Positions 55,130-64,000 of a DNA stretch of 64,000 nucleotides are shown piece after piece. The position numbers were made by a program, and so were the translations under genes. The notes under the pieces are model-generated. The model saw only the letters and a list, made by a program, of their open reading frames with translations, was not told the DNA's origin and ran no database searches. Within the stretch, counting starts at the first letter, position 1. Every line of letters begins with the position of its first letter. The stretch comes from Choristoneura fumiferana (taxonomy: Eukaryota > Arthropoda > Insecta > Lepidoptera > Tortricidae), in NCBI RefSeq assembly GCF_025370935.1, contig NC_133473.1, positions 10,599,175-10,663,174 on the forward strand, given 5' to 3'.

Positions 55130-55339
55130 GAGGCCGTATTGCCTAACGTTTGCGGCGCGCGCAATCGCAATCAAATAACAGTTTTTGTATGCGAAATCTG
55201 TCTGTCTGTGAGGTTGTATTGTCTAACGCGCTGACGTTTGCGATCGCATTGACCATCTCTTTCTATCATCGTCTAATACTATAAGACAGAAAGAAGAGGT
55301 GAAAAAGATTGCGATCCCAAATTCGTTAGACAAGGCCTC
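55130..55339. mobile_element. MITE M9, 210 bp
   Basis: GAGGCCGTATTGCCTAACG pairs imperfectly with CGTTAGACAAGGCCTC. The inside also has 'tattgtctaacgc'. Confidence 0.6.
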
Positions 55340-56104
55340 AGACCTCTACAAGTCTATAGTAAGTAGAAGATTTTTACCTTACGTGCCAAGTTGTGTAAAC
55401 AGTGTTGCCAGTTAAGTAGTAATAGAAAGTTTTTTGAAGGAGTGATAACTGGCAGTATTATCAGCCCACGACGTTTTTGTACCAAGCACGCTCGCCGCTT
55501 GTAGGCACGTCTACGTGATTATGATGGGCTACGACACGGCTACGGGACTACGGCGTAGAACGTATTGAAACTAAAGGCTGTTATTCACTATATGTTAGGT
55601 TCTTGTTATTCTATGTGACAGATAATCTGTGATACCATTTCTGCTTAATTGGGCTAAAAGCAGGTAGGTACACCAAATACACGGTGATATTTTAAACGTA
55701 AATCAAAATGAGTGTTTCAAGCTCTGTTAATGCTGGACAATATATACTACATTTATTTTAACATTTGAAACTTAACGCGTAGACTTAACGGTACAATTTG
55801 GACACGTTTTTAAATGAAACAAGGAAACTATTTAAAATTGTGTTAATTTCTATGATAAAAACATAATAAATACAGCTAATAAATGTACATGTACGTATTT
55901 TTAGACTGTTTGTCTTCGTAATATCGAGAAACGTGTGTTACAATTTGACCGTTAATTCAAACCTTAAATTAAACGGAGTATAAGTCCAATAAAATGTAGG
56001 ATGTCCATATTTTGAGTCGCTGGATATCCCAGAGCAGGGTTTTACTTCACCTAGCCGTTGATCTTCTCTGTACGGTCATTAATTTCGGACCCACTTAAAA
56101 TCGA

Positions 56105-56650
56105 ATATAATTTTTAACCGACTTCAAAAAAGGTGGAGGTTCTATGGTCCAATGTTTGTATTTTTTTTTATGTATGTTCGCCGATTACTCAGTCAAATGT
56201 AGATCGATTTTCAAAATTCTTTTTTTATTCGTAAGGGTACTCTTCTGAGGTGGTCCCATTGTCACCAAATCAAGATCTGATGATGGGATCCTAGGGAAAT
56301 TGAGGGCAAACCTCAAATTTTATAGGCACACCTATGGCGATTTTGGAATTTTTAGCATTAAGATAAGCATTTACATTCAGAAAGTATCATTTGGTAACCT
56401 GGACATGATGAAGAAGACCGTAGATGACCAATGGATAGCGTCAAAGCTAAGTAATGCTAGCTCGTCTTTAAACGATCATTATTAATATACCTAGATAAGC
56501 GACTATGAAGGAGCTTTAAGGTAATGATTCTTTCGAACTGATCTGATGCTGAAGCCGGAAGGTAGGCAACGGAACTCTGTTATAAAACAACGTAACTAAG
56601 CCGTGTTTGGGTTTCATGGAATCGTTGTGAGATGTACTTTGGCTACAAAT
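56105..56650 (+). repeat. Interspersed repeat E, long copy
   Basis: Starts tttttaaccgacttcaaaaa, aggtggaggttc, and ends with the complement of the 35905-35980 block (gtaactaagccgtgtttggg). Contains a 61-codon relic frame. Confidence 0.55.
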
Positions 56651-56692
56651 CACTAAAAAGTGAGAAATAAAGAATTTTTTTAACAAAAAAGT

Positions 56693-56983
56693 AAAACCGA
56701 CTCCAAAAAAATAACAAAAAATGAAATCGACTACAAAACCCTTGAAAATATTTTTGTAGCACTAGGTACCTTCTAGCTCGAAGTCGGTGTCTCAGCACGA
56801 CCCAGCAGGATGGATTGAAACGCATAGTATTTAGGTGAGGTAGACGACTATTGTTCGATTCCTGCTGGCTCGTGCTGAGGCACCGACTTCGAGCTAGTAG
56901 GTACCTAGTGCTAGAAAAAAAAATTCAAGGGTTTTGTAGTCGGTTCCGTTTTTAGTTTTTTTTTTTTATTTGGAGTCGGTTTC
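56693..56983. mobile_element. Foldback MITE M10, arms about 130 bp
   Basis: aaaccgactccaaaaaaata pairs with ttatttggagtcggttt. Inner actaggtaccttctagctcg, aagtcggtg pairs with caccgacttcgagctagtag, gtacctagt, then cagcacgacccagcagga with tcctgctggctcgtgctg. Confidence 0.8.
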
Positions 56984-57954
56984 ATCTTTGACAATTCAAA
57001 CGATTTTTTTACGAAAAGGGTCTCAAATTAACGCTCGTGACCGTACAGAAAGGTAATGAATGTGGCAAGCATCACGGGAACTATGCCCCAGGCTGGTCCT
57101 CCTCTTATTTTGGTGTAAATAGTATATTTTCTCACTTCCCATTTTTACTTAAGTTTGTACTTACCGTAAGCCTAAATAATATTTTTAAATAGTGATAAAA
57201 TAACTATGTTGGCAGTTTACGGGGATGGACAATTTATCTAGCAATCTCTGGGAAAATGCACTTTCGATTTTGTAAACACCGCACAAAGTTCAGTCACTTT
57301 TTCAAATACGGAAAATAGTCATAAGTATAAGTATTGTTCTGGAAATAAATGTAATTGACTAAGTAAAAGTAACATCTCTTAGGTATTTATTTTGCACATG
57401 TAAAGAGTATTGTTAAGGTCGTGGTGTTCAATTTGCCTACTCTCATTTCTCTAGACGCACAAAGTTTAAGTCAATCAAAATGACTAGTTGTAAAATAATT
57501 GTGGCAAGGGACGGAGAGAAAACCTACGAAGGTGTTACAAACGAAAGCACTTACGTTTGCTCGCACAACGTCATTACGGTTTATCGCTACTTTGGAAGGC
57601 CCGAAATAAATAACCGCTATCAAAAACCGATTATAGAAATGTTCACCAGCTCATAAAACGACAAACATTGCGAAATATCTGGTGTCAAAAGAAAATAAAC
57701 GGGGAATCATTTTAAACGAACCGAAGAAAACGTAAGAATACGGGCGCGGACACAAAATATTCCTCGAAATTAATGTTGCCGGGCCAACGCCCGGCATTCC
57801 ATGAAAATAAAATATTTGCGTTGTCAAATAAAACATGATCACATTAAGTACAAGTTAAGTTTATTCATTAGTCGTCCTTCCGCTATCAAGCTATACCTTA
57901 CCTGGCTGGCTACGACACGGGGGCGCGAAGAGAGTTTTCTTTATTACAAGCTTT

Positions 57955-58230
57955 TATTTTGTCCCGTTGTCTGTCTGTCTGTCTTTAGTCAAATCTTGCA
58001 AGTTAAACTGGACCAACTTCCAGCAACTGGATTGACTTGAAATTTGGCATAGTTATGTAAATCACGTGACAATATAATAATCTAGTAGTGACGTCCTGAT
58101 AGTCCAGCCAGGATCGTCTCCGCAGAATAGGACTCTTCAACGGTTAATAGCATCGACTTCAAATTTGGTATGCAAATGTAGTTTGGGTGACAATGCAAGT
58201 ACAGTCAACAAAAAGTACAGGTTTATTCAT
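57955..58230 (+). repeat. Repeat F copy
   Basis: ttgtctgtctgtctgtcttt, 'agtcaaatcttgcaagttaa', 'acttgaaatttggcatagtt' and 'tttgggtgacaatgcaagta'. Confidence 0.5.
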
Positions 58231-58660
58231 AGCATGTGTTGTCAAAAATAAGAAAAGTCTGAAAAATCTTTATCCTTTCTATCCGTAACCAGTCTAGAAT
58301 GACCATACTGCGTACATTTTGCTTAGGAGCAGGGCTCTGCTAACACTGGATTAATCAAAAAAAAACGAAAATAGGTACTTATTCACTATCATGGTTAATA
58401 ATAATGTCCGGCCCCTTCTGGTAAGAATGACAATACTTGTCTTAGGAAGTTCGCTCCTCCCTTCTGGAGTTGATTTATAATTAAGCAGATACATTAATTA
58501 TACAATATTATATTGGGGTACTATTTATACACAATTATACAATATTATATAGGGATACTATTTGAACAAATTTGTAATATAATGTTACCATTTATTATTT
58601 ATGTTTATTACACCTACACGTACCTTACAAGCCAGAGCTCGCATCTATATATACCTATAT

Positions 58661-58752
58661 AGTGCCATCCGCAAAGACGCGTGATTTTGTCAAAATTAGA
58701 CATTAATGACATTGTAATTAAAACCACGGCACGCGTCATCGTGAATGACTCT
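58661..58752 (+). mobile_element. MITE M3, 92 bp
   Basis: About 93% identical by eye to the reverse complement of 22861-22952. Confidence 0.75.
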
Positions 58753-59369
58753 ATATTGTATTCCAATCCAATTTATGACAAGCGTAAATAATAAGGTAAA
58801 CAAATACGCCTTTAACCCAAACATAGACATTTAGTGATGTGAAAACCTAGAACCTATTGGAAAATAATTATTCTGTTCAGTAAATCGATTACTAATTAAT
58901 TGAATAGATCAACGTATTTTTATCTATTTTATTATTTACAATACTAGATTTAATTCCAAAGACTGTTTATTCAATTATAAAAGCAGTAACTATTTTTTAA
59001 ATTATAAGGAAAGTAAATAAAAATCGCTTCTTCATCCGCGCATTAATCTTTTTTTGAAATGGCAAATTTTCCACCATCTCTACGCTAGTCTATGCTACTA
59101 CAGATTATACACATGTTCATATCAAGAAATAACGTCAGATTTTGACGAAGATTTTTCAAATTAAATATAAATATTGAAATCAAGTGATTTTTGTAAAAAA
59201 AAGTGATTAGACGTCTACTTAAAAGACACGAATTATACATAAATGTGTTATTGGTTCGATCCAGTGGGTGTTTATACAAGAATTTTGATGAAATCGGTTT
59301 GTTTACACTTTTAATAAATTAGATAGGCATAACGTATACCTGGTTACCTAATGATTCGCCGACTATTTT

Positions 59370-60400
59370 TAGGCAGATTATTGATTGGCAGACAACGTTT
59401 CGCCGAGTAACGGTACGCTGATGAATTTGTACGCAGATGTATTGTTTCGCAGACTAACGTTTCGTAACTCAACCTCTAGCAGACTATTTACTTGGCATAT
59501 GAGTCAGTAAGCGGAACAACTATTCACAGAAATTCGTTTAGCCTATTAATCACTACACATTTTGTAAATTTGCTCGAACAACCTTTCGCTTTTGTAACGG
59601 TTGAACTATTTATTATTCAGTGCGCATATCAACTTTTCGCATCTTTTCGTTTCGGTTGGGGAATGGCATTCAATGCCGCGAATATGTGTGGATTACACTA
59701 TGGGCCTTATTGGCATTTTTACACGCCGTGCTGACCGCGCATTCTATATGATTTTCTTATGTACCCTCATAAGTTTTAAAAGTAGGTATAACGCAAGTAA
59801 TAAACGTATTTTTGACCATCATTTGTATTTATTTTATATTGGAGTCTATACAACAAACCAAGTCGCGATGCTAGCAGTTCGGTTCTGACACTTCGCCGGC
59901 CGCTGCCGCGGCACGCTCGCTTCGCTCGCTCGGCTCGTGCGTTGTTGGTCGCAATTCTACCTAACACTCCTCCTCGCTAACGCTCGTCGTCGCACCTAAC
60001 TACATTTTGATAACAGCTAGTATATTTATATAGTCAACTCAGTAAAATCCTATCTGTCGTTTGACCGATTTTATCTACGCAGATTACAAAACAAAAATAG
60101 ACTGAACATTAAATCTACTTAAGAATATGAATGCCATGTGATAACTCTGCTTATCGTATCTCGACGAAGAGTTGTTCGGTTTACTGAAACAATTACGAAA
60201 CAAACAATCTACTAAACGTAAATCTGCTTATCGCTATTCTTCCTACCGACTACTCGGCGAAACGAATAATAGGCGTAACGAAATTATACCAAACGTTGCT
60301 CGGCCAAAAGAAAAATCTGCCATTAGTTGTCTGCGAAACGAAAATCTGCGTAATGAAACTCGGCGAAACGACAGGTCACCGTATACCTATATGTTTTTTC
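59370..60400. repeat. Repeat H: degenerate CGAAACG/TCTGC-rich sequence
   Basis: Many diverged phrases of the type 'cggcgaaacg', 'gcagactaacgtttcgt', 'aaaatctgcg' on both sides (59370-59640 and 60160-60380), around a CpG-rich block (59880-60000). Looks like a repeat-built element without coding sequence; family not known to me. Confidence 0.45.
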
Positions 60401-60444
60401 CGAGTTTATGTCCATCACATTAATTGTAATCGCAAAACATACAC

Positions 60445-60543
60445 ACACCTGCGAAAAAATTCATTGCTGTGAGACCTCTACGACCCAAGTTCTCATTCTG
60501 AGAGGCCAGTGGCCAGTAGTGGGACCTGTAAAGGCCGCGATAA
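60445..60543 (+). repeat. SINE S1 tail, very old
   Basis: acacctgcgaaaaaattcat ... acccaagttctcattctgag ... ggccagtagtgggacctgta keeps the order of S1. Confidence 0.55.
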
Positions 60544-61049
60544 GTTACCTACCTCGTTTGCAGCATCAGGTATTTTATGAAGGTATACATTTTATTGTAT
60601 ATTTTCCGAAGGTATCGAAATTTGAGCTTAATTGACAGTTTACGCCGTTCCCGTTTATGTGTTCAGCAAAAACATCTGGCTCGTTGATTGCCTACGTTTT
60701 TATGCGCACTTAGAACCCCGAACACTGCTCCCGGGAAGGCAGTAATAATGCAATCACAAAGCACATTCATTGCCTCGCAATAATTTATATTTAAATCCAA
60801 AAGGTGCCTTTACGATGGAAGAAAAGTAAATATGGCAGAATGGTAGTTACTTAACGGTAGTACCTTAGGTACCTACCTATATTATTAAGTCCTGTATGGT
60901 AATAACGTAGGCGGTAATAATGCAATCACAAAGCCCGTTCGTTTATATAACTAAATCTAAATGATGCGTCTACTATAGAAGAAAAGTAAATATGGTGGAA
61001 ACAATCAGTTCCCACACTTAACTTGTGTTTTGTATTATTAACTAATACT
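60544..61049. other. No gene; short internal duplication
   Basis: ggcagtaataatgcaatcac...agaagaaaagtaaatatgg (60737-60837) recurs in diverged form at 60911-60998. Confidence 0.5.
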
Positions 61050-61105
61050 AGGTGTCGGCGGCGGTGATTGCTTCCCATCAGGTGACCCACATGCTCCCCC
61101 TATTA
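61050..61105 (+). mobile_element. LINE 3' tail L1t, diverged
   Basis: ggcggcggtgattgcttccc, 'atcaggtgacccacatgctc'. Confidence 0.5.
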
Positions 61106-61408
61106 TATAACAAAATCTAATGTAACTAAATTAATGTCATGCAAACTGCTCATATCGTATTGTCAATTTACTTAATATCCAAATCTTTTCACAAAGGCTT
61201 TTTATTGCAAATACCGATTTCCTCCGGGACAGGCTATGCAGAAACCAGGTTAACTTTATAGAAATGCCACATGTTGCAGATTGAGTACCGACAAACTCAC
61301 AGATCTCAAACAAAATCTCGACAAAAGCTCTGGTAAAAATTTAAAGATAAACGTCTTAATGTTTTTAATATTGTCATTCACATTTATATAGGTGTTCACG
61401 TCGTCGCA

Positions 61409-61515
61409 TGATTGTAAAGTCTACCAGATCATGAAATTCCTAGGCATGTCATGAAACGCCGCCATTTCATGATATGCCTGCCTAGGAATTTCATGATCTG
61501 GCAGATTTTACGATC
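61409..61515. mobile_element. Hairpin MITE M11
   Basis: ccagatcatgaaattcctag, gca pairs with tgcctaggaatttcatgatc, tgg. Outer gattgtaaagtct and agattttacgatc also pair. Confidence 0.8.
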
Positions 61516-61979
61516 GGGCAACTTTAGCTAAATAACGCCACTATAAATGGATCAAAAATCGCCAGAAAGACACCGGGACACATGAAACTAAACAAAGCTA
61601 GTTTGATTTAAGGTAAAAAAGGAAATTTTATCATTACAATCATTAGAGCGTTCATAAAAGATAATTCGCCATACTGCCTGGAGCTCGCGTGCACCTAGAT
61701 TGTGATCTCCATAGACAGAACCTTACCTGACTCCATTAGCTGATTACATTTCAGTCTATACACTCATCTGGAGATATAAGTACCGACCTATGTATAGTAC
61801 TTGTGTGCATCGATGTTCTTTGATAGTTCCTAGTTGTTAATGTAGAAATGTACCCAGCACAACAAATCAAAGCGCTCTAGATTCACCAGTATTCTAAAAA
61901 TACTGTTATTATACGTGTGTGTGTATATATTATGTGTGTTTTTTACTCGACAGCAAGGAGTGGTATTGTTTTTCGCGCG

Positions 61980-62110
61980 TATCTTGTATGTAATATAATA
62001 TTCTTTATTACCGTATATCTCTCCAACCGCTGGACGGATTTAGACAATTTAGGTATCATTAGAATCGTCCCGACAACCCAAGTGTCCTTAGATAGGTGAC
62101 GTTAAAAAAA
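61980..62110 (+). repeat. Repeat A-like fragment
   Basis: 'ccgctggacggatttagaca' is the usual middle phrase of such repeats; ends with 'aaaaaaatggcggctgtgag'. Confidence 0.4.
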
Positions 62111-62329
62111 TGGCGGCTGTGAGATGCAAATATTGGGGGTCAACATTTTTTTTTCCAATACGACTAATACGGGTATCAAAATCAAGAGCGATGAGCTCTC
62201 GAAAAGAATAGAAAGATCTGAATAAATTATTTCATGACTGTTATCATGTTATATAGTTAATAATATACGTTATAATGTTACAAAAAAATATTAAAAATTG
62301 AAAAGAAGACTATTCGTGCTAGAAAGCTG

Positions 62330-62620
62330 TAATTTAGCAAGTATTCCAACAAACTGGTAAAATAAAATATATTAAAAAAAACATTCTTTTAGGGTTCCTC
62401 CCACAGACGTACAGTGGGGGTGATATTTTTTTCTCGTCCAAGATTATAGTGTGGGGTATTGTTGGATAGGTCTTTTAAAATCATTACGAAGCTGTGAATA
62501 CAATTTTTCGATACAATGATTCGTTTTCAAAATATTGAATTTTGAAGAACAAATCTTTTTTGAAATCTAGCATCCCTCCCCCTCTAAAAGCTTAACTTGT
62601 ATAGGTCTACTTGTATAGGG
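62330..62620 (+). repeat. Interspersed repeat C, truncated copy
   Basis: gctagaaagctgtaatttag, 'agggttcctcccacagacgt', 'tatagtgtggggtattg', C-rich end; compare 9440-9675. Confidence 0.6.
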
Positions 62621-62739
62621 TACTCTTAAACTTGTATAGGGTACTCTTAAATTGTACTCGTATAGGTATGAAAAACAGAACAATGTGTGTGTGTTACGAA
62701 ACAATTAGGTAAATAAATAAATCAAAAATGGTCATGAAG

Positions 62740-62800
62740 CAGTGGTCATCTCTTACCATTAAAAGACCCACTTGCTCGTTTTTGCCATCCAGTAGAATAA
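62740..62800 (+). mobile_element. LINE 3' tail L1t, short
   Basis: tctcttaccattaaaagacc, 'cacttgctcgtttttgccat', then ccagtagaataaaaaaaa. Confidence 0.6.
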
Positions 62801-62809
62801 AAAAAAGTG

Positions 62810-63420
62810 GTGATTCAGTTGAAAAATCAGACAGACCAAGCAATTACAGCCCAACAAATTACCTAAAGACCACTTCAACTAACGCTTCCGAGATAATACC
62901 GGACACGAATGACAAAAGACAACCACTTCCCGACGAACTTAGGTTACTAATACTCGTAATAGAAAAAACGCTGCGGCTAGAGCCTACTACAAATACCAGA
63001 CAGAAGAAAACAAGACAAGATTCTAACCTTACAAAACGAAACAAAGAAGCGCGTGTGTGAGTCAAGGAACGAGTCCTGGATTAAACTCCCTACCCTACCC
63101 TAGCCTACTGGGACTTGGGAAGATTCCTAAAATCCGTTATTTTTTCCACCATGCTGTTTAGAAAACAGCGGAAGTGATCGGCAACCACAAACCCGGTAAG
63201 CCTGATGCCAACCTCTCCAGTTATAGGCTTATCAGCTTCCTAAGCTTTCTGGAGTAGCTTTATGAACGTGTATTACTCGCTTCATTATGGCTCCAAGAGA
63301 GCCAAAGAATGAGCACTAGCCGACGGGACCAGACGTCCCAGGCCCTAAACCACAAATAAACTAGAAACGGTTGTACAGACTGTCACCGAGCACGCCCTCC
63401 ACCGAAATAGCGACGCTGTT
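62810..63420 (+). pseudogene. Jockey-like LINE fragment, decayed
   Basis: A basic open frame (62728-63060, ending TRQDSNLTKRNKEARV) is followed across stops and frame changes by HKPGKPDANLSSYRLISFLS near 63190-63250, the start of the RT palm in Jockey-type elements (PxSYRPIS block). No catalytic FADD box downstream. Confidence 0.5.
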
Positions 63421-64000
63421 AAATACAGTGGAAACACTAATAGTTGGCGATATTCGAGCGTTTTTAATCGTCGCATTTTTCTGGACGCTTTTCTATAAGA
63501 AAATGGCCAAATATTCTCATACAGTTTTTTAGTTATCTGGTTTAAATACGGAACACTAACAAATAATCGAAAATGACATTAAAATCTACAGCCAATTCGT
63601 AAAAAATGAGATCAGAAAAATGAGACATTTGCATTTGTCTCCGCCTGCATTTCATAACATTGCATTAAATTTTGAAAGACTACATGGACATGTGCGTTAA
63701 GTTAACCGTTTGTGATTGGTCTTGTATCGATTTCTTTCATTCAATTCTGTTAGCTTTTGATTATTTAAATTTTTTCGTCTTGTTTCGATCTTTTCAGTTC
63801 ATTTTACCTTAACAACTGTTAGATATATTTTGCAGGCGGGTTTTTTATTTAATTTATTGTTATTATTACTTTTCCACGCTAAAATGTTTGTACAACAATA
63901 TTTACTTGTTTCTCCGTTATAAGCTACGTCTTTGCGACACATATATGTGTCAAGCAAGGTAATAACATTGTAGTTCGATGATATAGACCTCCGCAAAATA
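63421..64000. other. No gene seen
   Basis: AT-rich sequence to the end of the window. Confidence 0.45.

Overview
The window looks like a stretch of lepidopteran (moth or butterfly) nuclear DNA. It is AT-rich, has no bacterial-style gene packing, is full of tRNA-derived SINEs, LINE 3' tails and short foldback (MITE-like) elements of kinds common in Lepidoptera, and carries an ENF-peptide (growth-blocking peptide / paralytic peptide) cytokine locus. All gene calls come from reading splice sites and translations by eye; no database search was possible.

Genes sit only between about 21.9 and 39.2 kb. (1) On the + strand, a signal-peptide exon (21943-22015) can splice in the same phase to either of two homologous proline-rich terminal exons (24117-25225 or 25412-26175), giving two predicted secreted proline-rich isoforms of 393 and 278 aa. 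(2) Convergent to it, on the - strand, lies the ENF locus, read as uENF1 (28341-28048), uENF2 (27988-27773) and ENF cytokine precursor (27320-26865). This is the order of the tricistronic ENF transcript described in Lepidoptera. All three proteins end with the same pattern, C-x11-C-x4-stop. A TATA/initiator pair just upstream of the ENF ORF suggests an additional monocistronic mRNA, and a phase-matched alternative splice gives a uENF1 isoform lacking the Cys tail. (3) Further upstream on the - strand is a split gene (five coding exons, 31029-38472, plus a 5' UTR exon near 39.1 kb) for a 130-aa secreted, six-cysteine protein with two poly-serine/acidic modules, each encoded by its own phase 0-0 exon.

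The flanks (1-21.9 kb and 39.2-64 kb) hold no confident host gene. They contain a SINE whose 5' head is tandemly amplified, a 1.8-kb long-armed foldback transposon with pogo-like ends, a 1.2-kb transposon with GGGGTGA-type subterminal repeats, Jockey/CR1-like and RTE-like LINE fragments, about a dozen hairpin MITEs, a 58-bp minisatellite containing CCTAA motifs, a GC-rich inverted minisatellite, and a CA/CG microsatellite inside one arm of a MITE. Two short exon-like islands (13258-13354 and 41179-41262) are possible pieces of unidentified genes.

Functionally, the three loci of the gene cluster all encode small secreted proteins. The ENF part is a haemocyte-activating stress cytokine system. 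The proline-rich and serine-rich neighbours are secreted proteins of unknown role.
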